NCBI GenBank assembly: GCA_947460445.1
Contig: CANHHS010000096.1
Location: 1 to 5,550 of the forward strand
Direction of reading: 5' to 3'
Length of the DNA: 5,550 nucleotides
Source of the DNA: Opitutia bacterium
Lineage (GTDB): Bacteria; Verrucomicrobiota; Verrucomicrobiia; Opitutales; UBA953
Part shown: piece after piece, positions 1-5,086 of the stretch
How positions within the stretch are numbered: the stretch's first letter is position 1
Layout of the letters: every line of letters begins with the position of its first letter
Position numbers and translations under genes: made by a program
Notes under the pieces: generated by a model
The model's database searches: none
What the model was told of the DNA's origin: nothing
The model's input: the letters and a program-made list of their open reading frames with translations, nothing else

Positions 1-137
1 TACTCGAAATTTTCGGATTCCACGTCAAAATCCTCCGTCGCTTTCAAGTCGGTGGACTCGTCCTCCGCAAGATGCCACCGGGCGACTGCCGCCAGCTCTC
101 GCAGAAGGAGATAGCTTCGATTTTTGAAGCCGCGTAA
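1..137 (+). CDS. RsuA/RluB-family rRNA pseudouridine synthase, C-terminal fragment (5' truncated by window)
   Basis: The frame starting at base 3 reads 44 residues to a TAA stop at 135-137; the beginning lies outside the window. The visible tail reads LEIFGFHVKILRRFQVGGL, then a KMPPGDCRQLS segment and a KEIASIF end. It matches the end of the RsuA/RluB/RluE/RluF group, where an [F/L]-E-x-x-G-[F/Y]-x-V-x-x-L-x-R stretch is followed by a G-x-L strand, a PG turn and an R-x-L-[ST]-x-x-E ending. Family members isomerise specific uridines in 16S or 23S rRNA to pseudouridine in the cytoplasm. The catalytic Asp and any S4 domain would be upstream and cannot be checked, so the exact target and symbol are left open. 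The gene converges with the minus-strand RDD gene across the repeat region. The family call is fairly secure; the subfamily is unknown. Confidence 0.7.
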   Translation, partial: LEIFGFHVKILRRFQVGGLVLRKMPPGDCRQLSQKEIASIFEAA

Positions 138-153
138 GCGCCTTCAAAAATCG
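118..153. other. Hairpin enclosing the stop codon of the pseudouridine synthase
   Basis: Arms 118-129 (CGATTTTTGAAG) and 142-153 (CTTCAAAAATCG) are perfect 12-bp reverse complements. Three further inner pairs (131-133 with 138-140) leave the TAA stop codon in the loop. No T tract follows the stem on either strand, since the T and A runs are inside the arms, so it is not a textbook intrinsic terminator. It could stabilise the mRNA 3' end or act as a factor-assisted or bidirectional end signal. The structure is directly visible; the role is inference. Confidence 0.6.
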
Positions 154-154
154 A

Positions 155-169
155 GACTAAGGACTAAAG
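155..169 (+). repeat. Left terminal inverted repeat of copy A
   Basis: The 15 bases GACTAAGGACTAAAG are the exact reverse complement of 566-580. They consist of two 7-bp GACTAAR units; a third unit (GACTAAA) lies at 186-192, just beyond a small hairpin. The pair brackets nearly the whole mosaic. Confidence 0.85.
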
Positions 170-185
170 CTCGGCAGAGCCGAGC
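169..185. repeat. Small hairpin between GACTAAR units
   Basis: Arms GCTCGGC (169-175) and GCCGAGC (179-185) are perfect 7-bp complements with a 3-nt loop (aga). The hairpin separates the second and third GACTAAR units at the left edge of copy A. It lacks the 9-nt linker that defines the hairpin array to its right. Confidence 0.7.
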
Positions 186-207
186 GACTAAAGAAGACAA
201 AGACAGG

Positions 208-309
208 GACGGCGGGCGCAAGCGCCCTAAGACGGCAGCTCGCAGTGCGAGCTTACGACGGCGCCACTGCGTGGCTACGACGGCGTTCGGCCAATGGCCT
301 CACTACGAC
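208..309 (-). repeat. Left hairpin array of copy A (TACGACGGC linkers)
   Basis: Four hairpins alternate with a conserved linker. GACGGC (208-213) precedes GGGCGC-aa-GCGCCC (214-227). TAAGACGGC (228-236) precedes AGCTCGC-agt-GCGAGCT (237-253). TACGACGGC (254-262) precedes GCCAC-tgc-GTGGC (263-275). TACGACGGC (276-284) precedes an imperfect stem with core GGCC-aat-GGCC (285-303), and TACGAC (304-309) closes the array. The stems differ in sequence but stay self-complementary, while the linker is nearly invariant. On the minus strand the linker reads GCCGTCGTA, the same as in the right array, so this array is inverted relative to it. Confidence 0.8.
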
Positions 310-351
310 TTAAGAAGAAGCACAATGGCTGAACAGCTGCGCAGAGAGAGA

Positions 352-399
352 AGCTAAGTAGCTAACCGGCTAGCCAGCTAACCAGCCAAACAACTAACA
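352..399 (+). repeat. 8-bp tandem units (AGCTAACC-like), copy A
   Basis: Six adjacent 8-mers can be read in register: AGCTAAGT, AGCTAACC, GGCTAGCC, AGCTAACC, AGCCAAAC and AACTAACA. The same six occur in copy B with one change in the last unit. They contain stop codons and are not coding. Confidence 0.75.
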
Positions 400-427
400 C
401 CGCTAGCACCGCTTGTACCGCTAATAC
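398..427 (+). repeat. 9-bp tandem units (YACCGCTNN), first block
   Basis: Three units, CACCGCTAG, CACCGCTTG and TACCGCTAA, are followed by a partial TAC. The same unit type returns at 513-548 on the other side of the right hairpin array. Copy B has two units here, so unit number varies between copies. Confidence 0.75.
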
Positions 428-428
428 A

Positions 429-497
429 GTCTTAGGCGAAGCCGCCGTCATAACGAAGCGGAGCGAAGTGCCGTCGTAGGTCCGAAGGACCGCCGTC
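429..497 (+). repeat. Right hairpin array of copy A (GCCGTCRTA linkers)
   Basis: GTCTTA (429-434) precedes GGC-gaa-GCC (435-443). GCCGTCATA (444-452) precedes a weak, interrupted stem beginning AC and ending GT (453-469). GCCGTCGTA (470-478) precedes GGTCC-gaa-GGACC (479-491), and GCCGTC closes the array. The two clear hairpins have a GAA loop. The linker is the reverse complement of the one in the left array. Confidence 0.8.
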
Positions 498-512
498 GTC
501 TCCATGACTTTT

Positions 513-548
513 CCCCGCTACCACCGCTACCACCGCTCATACCGCCAA
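513..548 (+). repeat. 9-bp tandem units, second block
   Basis: Four units can be read in register: CCCCGCTAC, CACCGCTAC, CACCGCTCA and TACCGCCAA. They belong to the same family as 398-427 and sit between the right hairpin array and the terminal 7-bp units. Confidence 0.65.
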
Positions 549-558
549 CCTAGTTAAC

Positions 559-587
559 CTTTAGTCTTTAGTCCTTAGTCGTTAGTC
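559..587 (+). repeat. 7-bp tandem units and right terminal inverted repeat of copy A
   Basis: Four units, CTTTAGT, CTTTAGT, CCTTAGT and CGTTAGT, precede the end of the RDD gene. Bases 566-580 are the exact reverse complement of 155-169. On the minus strand this array starts only a few bases after the RDD stop codon (594-596), so RDD transcripts would run straight into it. Confidence 0.8.
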
Positions 588-593
588 TACTTT

Positions 594-1178
594 TCAGCGA
601 CTAGCACGCCCATCGACCACCTGTGTAAACGTTGTGAGATCGTGGATGGCCCGGTTATCGCGACGGAAAAGCGGGAGGTGGAAATTAACTAGCGAAAGAA
701 TCCCGATAATCGGACTCGGGAACCAAAGGAACATCGCCTTCCATGCTGAGCGTAAAATACAGCCTGCAAACGTGGGCGGCTCACCTGTGCGCACATCAAT
801 CACGCGTAGGTTCACGATAGCTTTACCCAGCGTACGACCTTCAAAGAAAATTTCCTGAAGTCCTAGCCCCAAAGTAAAGGTAAGCATCGAAACAATACCA
901 GCGTGCACAAACCAGTCGCCGGCTGCTTCGGGCGGAACCTCGAGCACCTTCATAAAAGGGTCTGCATTTCCCGTCTGCGCGACTTTGAGGTAAGCCTGCC
1001 AGGCTTTATTAACCCACGCCTCAAGCGCTGTACGCCCGGCAAGCGCTTCGACGCCCGCGGTACGATCCGCGAGATACTGAGCCACAAAACAGAGTGGTAA
1101 ACAGTCGGCAACAAAAGCTAACGAACGCCACCCAAAGCCCGCAGGCTTAAGGGGAATCGGCGGAGGTGCCTCAGCCAT
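594..1178 (-). CDS. RDD-family integral membrane protein
   Basis: This 194-residue protein has the RDD layout. Arg18 and Asp25 lie in the first hydrophobic segment (about 17-37), followed by a polar insert (about 38-88), a second segment (about 90-112), the hallmark EGRTLGKAIVNLRV stretch (113-126), a third segment (about 147-169) and a closing N-R-A-I-H-D motif with Asp180. The invariant Arg and two Asp give the family its name. RDD proteins sit in the cytoplasmic membrane; some are proposed to move ions or solutes, but no activity can be read from this sequence. The ATG at 1178 overlaps the last bases of folD and no Shine-Dalgarno sequence is evident, so translation is probably coupled to folD. 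The coding end is only a few bases from repeat copy A. The family assignment is firm, the function unknown. Confidence 0.85.
   Translation of the reverse strand: MAEAPPPIPLKPAGFGWRSLAFVADCLPLCFVAQYLADRTAGVEALAGRTALEAWVNKAWQAYLKVAQTGNADPFMKVLEVPPEAAGDWFVHAGIVSMLTFTLGLGLQEIFFEGRTLGKAIVNLRVIDVRTGEPPTFAGCILRSAWKAMFLWFPSPIIGILSLVNFHLPLFRRDNRAIHDLTTFTQVVDGRASR
1171..1178 (-). promoter_or_regulatory. folD stop / RDD start overlap (ATGGCTGA)
   Basis: On the minus strand ATGGCTGA contains the RDD start (ATG) and the folD stop (TGA) in different frames. Such overlaps commonly allow a terminating ribosome to restart. No independent ribosome binding site is seen, which supports coupling and a shared transcript. 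Confidence 0.7.
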
Positions 1179-2043
1179 GATTTCGTATACGCAAACAAGC
1201 GTCGAGGGTGTTGCGCATCAACATCGCAACCGTCATGGGACCGACACCACCCGGAACTGGCGTAATGGCGGCAGCCAGCGGAGCGACAGCATCGAAATCG
1301 ACATCGCCCACGATCCGATAGCCCGTCTTTTTGGTGGCATCGGCTACACGGTTAATACCCACGTCAATCACCACCGCACCGGGCTTGACCATATCTGCCT
1401 TAATGAAATGCGGCTTACCAATGGCAGCGATAAGGATGTCGGCTTGGCGCGTAATCGCGGCCAAATCGGCGGTGCGTGAGTGCGCAATCGTCACCGTACA
1501 GTCGCACCCTTTCGCAATGAGTAAAAGTGCTGCCGGCTTGCCGACGATGAGTGAGCGACCGACAACGACAGCATGCTTGCCTGCTGTCTGCACGCCCGAC
1601 CGACGAAGCAACTCAATGACGCCACGTGGTGTACACGCCGCGAAAGCACCTGGGAGTTCCTGGACGAGACGTCCAATCGATTGCGTGCCAAATCCGTCGA
1701 CATCCTTGGCGGGGCTCACGCGATTAAAGACCTCGGTCTCTGGCAAATGCTTGGGCAAAGGCGCCTGAATTAAGATTCCATGAACTTCAGGATCTGCATT
1801 GAGCGCATCGAGGTGAGCGTAGAGCTCTGCGAGCGAAACATTCTCAGGGAAAACTTTGAGGGAAGCACGCATGCCGACTTCGGCTGCGGTCTTCTGTTTT
1901 TTAGTCACATACGAAACCGATGCAGGGTCTTCACCAACGCGCACGAAAGCGACGTGCGGGATAACCGGGGCAAGTTTAGCCACTTCAGCCTTAACCTCGG
2001 TTAAGACCTGCTGAGCGATCGCATTGCCATCAATAAGACCCAT
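1171..2043 (-). CDS. folD: Bifunctional methylenetetrahydrofolate dehydrogenase / methenyltetrahydrofolate cyclohydrolase
   Basis: FolD is a cytoplasmic enzyme that oxidises 5,10-methylene-THF with NADP and hydrolyses methenyl-THF to 10-formyl-THF, supplying one-carbon units for purines and formyl-Met-tRNA. The 290-residue length is typical. Tyr45 and Lys49 match the catalytic Y-x-x-x-K. HGILIQAPLP lies at 88-97 with Gln93, and KDVDGF at 113-118 supplies the folate-binding Asp116. CTPRGVIELL (137-146) leads into the Rossmann segment VVGRSLIVGKP (160-170), and PGGVGPMT is at 264-271. All expected key residues are present. The start ATGGGTCTTATTGATGGC gives the usual MGLIDG-like N-terminus. An AAAAGG lies upstream but only 2 nt from the ATG, too close for a standard ribosome binding site. 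The gene is separated from pnp by a terminator and overlaps the RDD gene by 8 bp. Confidence 0.97.
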   Translation of the reverse strand: MGLIDGNAIAQQVLTEVKAEVAKLAPVIPHVAFVRVGEDPASVSYVTKKQKTAAEVGMRASLKVFPENVSLAELYAHLDALNADPEVHGILIQAPLPKHLPETEVFNRVSPAKDVDGFGTQSIGRLVQELPGAFAACTPRGVIELLRRSGVQTAGKHAVVVGRSLIVGKPAALLLIAKGCDCTVTIAHSRTADLAAITRQADILIAAIGKPHFIKADMVKPGAVVIDVGINRVADATKKTGYRIVGDVDFDAVAPLAAAITPVPGGVGPMTVAMLMRNTLDACLRIRNHG

Positions 2044-2149
2044 GACCTTTTATTAGGGCACCCTCTACGAACTGCGCAAGGCGCTTAGCAAAGACACCCG
2101 ATAAAAGCGTCTGTATGCATCAAAAATCGGCGAGGAATACATAAACAAA
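2044..2149. other. folD upstream region
   Basis: About 106 bp separate the folD start from the pnp terminator stem. Because that terminator should end pnp transcripts, a folD promoter is expected here, but I see no convincing -35/-10 pair. A small GCGC-aag-GCGC inverted repeat lies at 2074-2084. No coding sequence is apparent. Confidence 0.4.
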
Positions 2150-2173
2150 GAACCCCGGCGTTGGCCGGGGTTC
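2140..2173 (-). terminator. Intrinsic terminator downstream of pnp
   Basis: The arms GAACCCCGGC (2150-2159) and GCCGGGGTTC (2164-2173) form a perfect 10-bp stem with a 4-nt loop. Reading the minus strand, the stem is followed by TTTGTTTATG. It lies about 22 bp past the pnp stop, where a terminator for rpsO-pnp is expected. On the plus strand the stem is followed by only TGTTT, so the main direction is probably minus. Confidence 0.85.
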
Positions 2174-2195
2174 TGTTTAGTCTGCGAAGGTTCGC

Positions 2196-4436
2196 TTAGC
2201 CCTGATCACCTGACGGGGAAGGCCCACGGTCACGCGAGTGGTGATGGCGATCGCCACCACGGGGACGGTCTCCTCCGCCAAACGAAGGCTTAGGCGCAGG
2301 GGTGTATTCGCGACCTTCCTTCTCGGCGATAGCTGCACGACGGGAGAGGCGCACGCGACCCTTGTCATCGATACCGACACACTTGACGATGATTTCGTCG
2401 CCCAACTTGCAGACGTCTTCGACGTTGTTCACGCGGAAGTCAGCAAGTTCGGAGACGTGGACGAGGCCTTCTTGGCCAGGAAGACATTCGACGAATACGC
2501 CGAATTCTTTCACGGAGCGCACGATACCTTTATAAGTTTTCTCGATTTCGATTTGAGCCGAAATCAGGTTCACTTCGTTGACGGCACGGGCGAGCTTCTC
2601 TGCATCGATTGCAAAGATAGTGACCCAACCGGAGTCGTCTTGGTCGATATCAATTTGGCAACCGGTATACTCGGTGATGCGTTTGATATTCTTACCACCA
2701 GGACCAATGAGCGCGCCGATCTTGTCAGACGGAATCTTGATACGGTGCGTGCGTGGAGTGTGCTCCTTGAGTTCAGCACGGAAGGTCGGCATCGCCGCTT
2801 CCATGATGGTCAAGATCGCTTCACGTGCGGTCTTGTTCTGAACAATCGACTCCTTGGCAATCGCGATAGGGAGACCGTGGATCTTGAGGTCGAGCTGGAA
2901 GGCAGTGATGCCTTCGCGCGTACCGCAGATCTTGAAGTCCATGTCACCGAAATGGTCTTCGGCGCCAATGATGTCGGTGAGGACTTTGTGGCGGGCAATC
3001 TTGCCACCCTGCTCGTCGGTGACGAGACCGCAGGAGATACCTGCGACGGGAAGCTTGATCGGGACGCCAGCGTCCATCAGAGCCAAGGTACCACCACAGA
3101 CCGAAGCCATGGAAGTGGAACCGTTGGATTCCATAATCTCAGAAACGAGACGGATGGAATAAGGGAAGTCCTGTTCGGAAGGCAGCACCGAGAGCAATGC
3201 ACGCTCTGCGAGGTTACCGTGACCGGTCTCGCGACGGCTGGTCATACCAAAACGCCCTGTCTCACCAACGGAGAACGGAGGGAAGTTATAGTGCAAGAGG
3301 AACGAGCGGGTCTTAGGACCGCCCGTGATGGCATCGACTTCTTGGGCATCCTTGGAAGTACCAAGGGTCGCAAGCACGAGACCCTGGGTCTCACCGCGCT
3401 GGAAGATAGCGGAGCCGTGGACGCGTGGAAGCACGTCGGTAGCGCAGCTAATCTTGCGGAGGTCAGCAGGACCGCGACCGTCGGCACGCTTGCCGGACTG
3501 GATGATCGCATTGCGGTAGACCTTCTCTTGGAGTTTCTCGAACGCCATCTTGACGTTGCGAGTATCGAAGGTTTCGCCGAGTTCAGCCTTACAAGCAGCT
3601 TTAGCCTTCTCGATCACAGCTTTCACGGCATTACCGCGAGCAGCTTTAGATTCTAGGAAGATAGCTTTTTGGAGCTGTTCGCCTTCTGCCGAGACGCGCT
3701 CGCAGATAGCGAGAGCTTTGGCGTCGACAGTGACGAGAGGGTACGTGCGCTTTGTCTTACCAACTTTTGCAGCGAGTTCGCGCTGTGCACGGATGAGGGG
3801 CTGAATAGCTTTTTGAGAGTATTCAAGTGCGGCGACGAAGTCGGCATCGCTGATTTGGTCAGCAGAGCCTTCGATCATCATCATGTCGTTTTCATTACCA
3901 ACGTAGATGAGGTCCAAGTCGGACTCATACATTTGTTCGTGGGTAGGATTGACAATAAACTGTCCACCAACGCGACCGAGGCGGATGCCAGCAATCGGGC
4001 CATTCCAAGGAATGTCGGAGCAAAGGAGCGCAGCCGAAGCAGCGGTCACCATGAGCGCATCAGGATCGTTGGATTGGTCAGCCGAAAGCACGAGGCCGAT
4101 AACCTGCACTTCATTCAAGAAGCCCTCTGGGAAGAGGGGGCGCAGGGGGCGGTCGCAAAGACGGGAAGTGATGATTTCCTTGTCGCTCGGTTTACCTTCG
4201 CGACGGAAGTAGCTACCAGGGAAGCGGCCAGCGGCGGCAAACTTTTCGCGGTAGTCAACGGTCAGAGGGAAGAAGTCCTGGTCGGGTGAGCGAAGGTCTT
4301 CGGCGGCGGTGGCGGAAACGAAGAGCGTGGTATCGCCCTTACGGATAGTGACAGCACCATTAGCCAATCGGCCAATGCTACCTGTGCTGATGGTGATACC
4401 GAATTCTTCGATAGTCACCGAGTGTTGTTGTTTCAT
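2196..4436 (-). CDS. pnp: Polyribonucleotide nucleotidyltransferase (PNPase)
   Basis: PNPase degrades RNA 3'-to-5' by phosphorolysis and can add nucleotides in reverse; it works as a trimer in the cytoplasm, often in an RNA degradosome. The 746 residues show the full architecture. The first RNase PH-like domain carries FFPLTVDYREKFAAAGRFPG (55-74) and FRREGKPSDKE (77-87). A helical linker spans about 240-310. The second PH-like domain holds GKRADGRG (315-322), FQRGETQGLV (345-354), NFPPFSVGETG (384-394) and the catalytic pair Asp494/Asp500 in DHFGDMD. A KH domain has IGPGGKNI (577-584) and an S1 domain spans about 634-702. The low-complexity tail (711-746) is rich in Gly, Arg, Asp and His and may bind RNA or protein partners. 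No Shine-Dalgarno sequence precedes the ATG; the leader is C/A-rich. It lies 134 bp downstream of rpsO, the classic arrangement. Confidence 0.98.
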   Translation of the reverse strand: MKQQHSVTIEEFGITISTGSIGRLANGAVTIRKGDTTLFVSATAAEDLRSPDQDFFPLTVDYREKFAAAGRFPGSYFRREGKPSDKEIITSRLCDRPLRPLFPEGFLNEVQVIGLVLSADQSNDPDALMVTAASAALLCSDIPWNGPIAGIRLGRVGGQFIVNPTHEQMYESDLDLIYVGNENDMMMIEGSADQISDADFVAALEYSQKAIQPLIRAQRELAAKVGKTKRTYPLVTVDAKALAICERVSAEGEQLQKAIFLESKAARGNAVKAVIEKAKAACKAELGETFDTRNVKMAFEKLQEKVYRNAIIQSGKRADGRGPADLRKISCATDVLPRVHGSAIFQRGETQGLVLATLGTSKDAQEVDAITGGPKTRSFLLHYNFPPFSVGETGRFGMTSRRETGHGNLAERALLSVLPSEQDFPYSIRLVSEIMESNGSTSMASVCGGTLALMDAGVPIKLPVAGISCGLVTDEQGGKIARHKVLTDIIGAEDHFGDMDFKICGTREGITAFQLDLKIHGLPIAIAKESIVQNKTAREAILTIMEAAMPTFRAELKEHTPRTHRIKIPSDKIGALIGPGGKNIKRITEYTGCQIDIDQDDSGWVTIFAIDAEKLARAVNEVNLISAQIEIEKTYKGIVRSVKEFGVFVECLPGQEGLVHVSELADFRVNNVEDVCKLGDEIIVKCVGIDDKGRVRLSRRAAIAEKEGREYTPAPKPSFGGGDRPRGGDRHHHSRDRGPSPSGDQG

Positions 4437-4449
4437 GTGTGTTTTGGGT

Positions 4450-4487
4450 GCGGTTTGATCCGCGTTGTGCTGGGCGGGATGCCCAGC
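4450..4487 (-). promoter_or_regulatory. Two stem-loops in the pnp leader
   Basis: In the rpsO-pnp spacer the minus-strand RNA can form GCTGGGC / GCCCAGC (4469-4475 with 4481-4487, loop of 5) and the smaller GCGG / CCGC (4450-4453 with 4460-4463). They lie about 13-50 nt upstream of the pnp ATG. In E. coli the pnp leader has stem-loops cut by RNase III that mediate PNPase autocontrol. A similar role here is inference from position only. Confidence 0.35.
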
Positions 4488-4500
4488 GGGTTTTTCTTTT
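4469..4500 (+). terminator. Plus-strand terminator-like hairpin between pnp and rpsO
   Basis: Read on the plus strand, the 7-bp stem GCTGGGC-gggat-GCCCAGC is followed by GGG and then TTTTTCTTTT, a good intrinsic terminator shape. No plus-strand gene ends here, so it would act on antisense RNA coming from pnp toward rpsO. On the minus strand the stem is preceded by A residues and followed by ACAACG, so it should not terminate rpsO-pnp readthrough. Confidence 0.5.
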
Positions 4501-4570
4501 GGGGAAAGTTAAACCGTATGTCCGACCTCGCCACAGGGGCAGGGACGGACAGGTACGGTCAAGCGCTCGC

Positions 4571-4831
4571 TTACTTACGCAGGCTGAGCTTGGTGATAAT
4601 CGCGTTGTAGCGTTCCACCTCGGTAGCCTTGAGATAATTGAGCAGCTTGCGGCGACGATTGGTCATCTGGATCAGACCGCGGCGGCTGTGGAAATCTTTA
4701 CGGTGGTCACGAAGGTGTTCCGTGAGGTGGTTGATGCGTGCCGTGAGGAGCGCAACTTGGACTTCGGATGAACCGGTGTCCTTAGCGTCCTTTTGGAACT
4801 GTTTGATGAGGTCTGTCTTATCGATCGACAT
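4571..4831 (-). CDS. rpsO: 30S ribosomal protein S15
   Basis: S15 binds 16S rRNA early in assembly of the 30S platform and contacts 23S rRNA in an intersubunit bridge. At 86 residues it is slightly shorter than the usual 88-89. It contains the signature GSSEVQVALLTARINHLTEHL-like helix (20-40), HRKDFHSRRGL (43-53) and NRRRKLLNYLK (58-68), then the ERYNAII stretch and a basic KLSLRK end. The start Met is followed by SIDK, typical for the family. Upstream there is no Shine-Dalgarno sequence; the last 26 or so leader bases are A/C-rich on the coding strand. It is the first gene of the rpsO-pnp pair. Many S15 genes are autoregulated through leader structures; stems are seen in this leader, but binding is unproven. 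Confidence 0.97.
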   Translation of the reverse strand: MSIDKTDLIKQFQKDAKDTGSSEVQVALLTARINHLTEHLRDHRKDFHSRRGLIQMTNRRRKLLNYLKATEVERYNAIITKLSLRK

Positions 4832-5032
4832 GGTATGTGGTGTGTTTGTTTGGGTTGGAGCCGCCCTGGGGTGTTTCCCGTGGACCAGCTACGCGCCGAT
4901 CTCACCGTGTGGTAGCGGAAGTTTCCGCTGGCCCTTGCGAGAGGGGCGCCGCCCCGCTCGCTCACGAAGGTAAGCCTTTTAAATGAGGATTCCCCCCTCC
5001 CGATGCAAGGGGAAAGGAGAGGATGAAGGGGC
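4832..5032 (-). promoter_or_regulatory. rpsO leader and promoter region with two stem-loops
   Basis: No gene is seen here. On the minus strand a weak candidate promoter has TTGCAT (5003-5008) and TTTAAA (4978-4983) with a long 19-bp spacer. Downstream of it are a GC-rich stem (4937-4961: GCGAG and GGGGC pairing with GCCCC and CTCGC, one mismatch, loop gcc) and a perfect AGCGGAA / TTCCGCT stem (4914-4929). A long transcribed leader with structure is typical of ribosomal protein genes and could host S15 feedback. The stems are visible; the promoter and regulation are tentative. Confidence 0.35.
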
Positions 5033-5056
5033 AAGCGGGAAGCAGGAAGGGGCAAG
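5033..5056 (+). repeat. Left flanking inverted repeat of copy B, in a purine-rich tract
   Basis: AAGCGGGAA, a 7-bp insert (GCAGGAA), then GGGGCAAG. The two outer parts together are the exact 17-bp reverse complement of 5362-5378. The region from about 5007 to 5056 is strongly purine-biased on the plus strand and repeats short GGGGCAAG and GCGGGAA words. Confidence 0.7.
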
Positions 5057-5065
5057 ATCGCTCTT

Positions 5066-5086
5066 TTCAGCCGTTTAGCGGATTAA
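5066..5086 (+). repeat. Short 8-bp-like units left of copy B
   Basis: TTCAGCCG and TTTAGCGG, then ATTAA, lead into the CTTAAG of copy B. The ten bases TTCAGCCGTT (5066-5075) recur directly at 5325-5334 within the right 8-bp array. The pair brackets copy B like a target duplication, but both lie in repeat units, so the meaning is ambiguous. Confidence 0.5.

Larger units (their letters stand above)
309..497 (+). repeat. Long dispersed direct repeat, copy A
   Basis: This block begins at the palindrome CTTAAG and ends at GCCGTC of the right hairpin array. It recurs in the same orientation at 5087-5278. Outside a few substitutions the two copies differ by whole insertions or deletions. Copy A has about 8 extra bases near 321-329, 2 extra bases in the GAGA run near 344-350 and one extra 9-bp unit (407-415). 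It lacks one 22-bp hairpin-plus-linker module present in copy B. Sequence outside the block is not shared at either end. Confidence 0.9.
155..587. repeat. Repeat mosaic copy A (whole non-coding region between convergent genes)
   Basis: This is the stretch between the pseudouridine synthase and the RDD gene, and I see no gene in it. In order it contains 7-bp GACTAAR units (155-192), a hairpin (169-185), a four-hairpin array with TACGACGGC linkers (208-309), a core starting at CTTAAG (309), six 8-bp units (352-399), three 9-bp units (398-427), a hairpin array with GCCGTCRTA linkers (429-497), four more 9-bp units (513-548) and four 7-bp units (559-587). The ends form a perfect 15-bp inverted repeat. 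The layout is roughly mirror-symmetric. Part of it (309-497) recurs near the right end of the window. Its function is unknown; a terminator/insulator, a processed RNA or a non-autonomous mobile repeat are all possible. Confidence 0.8.

Noticed and set aside
124..357. Plus-strand open frame of 77 codons, very Arg/Lys-rich
   Set aside because: It begins inside the pseudouridine synthase tail and runs through the hairpin array and tandem repeats. Its composition simply mirrors the repeats, and there is no family resemblance or ribosome binding site.
208..497. Possible CRISPR array (short repeat alternating with variable segments)
   Set aside because: The repeat is only 9 bp, and the variable segments are 9-19 nt and self-complementary, unlike spacers. 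No cas gene is present.
309..497. Insertion sequence or transposase remnant in the dispersed repeat
   Set aside because: No frame encodes transposase-like residues, and the two copies have unrelated outer ends. Only a non-autonomous element could be considered.
208..497. Possible tRNA or rRNA genes in the hairpin-rich region
   Set aside because: The stems are too short, with no cloverleaf spacing, T-loop consensus or conserved rRNA motif.
2238..4289. Long plus-strand open frames (472 and 206 codons) opposite pnp
   Set aside because: They are antisense to a complete, well-conserved pnp in a mirror codon frame. Long antisense frames are expected there, and the translations show no recognisable domain.
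4672..5055. Minus-strand open frame of 127 codons overlapping rpsO and its leader
   Set aside because: It overlaps the clearly conserved S15 in another frame, and its N-terminal part covers leader stems and a purine-rich tract. It has no family features.
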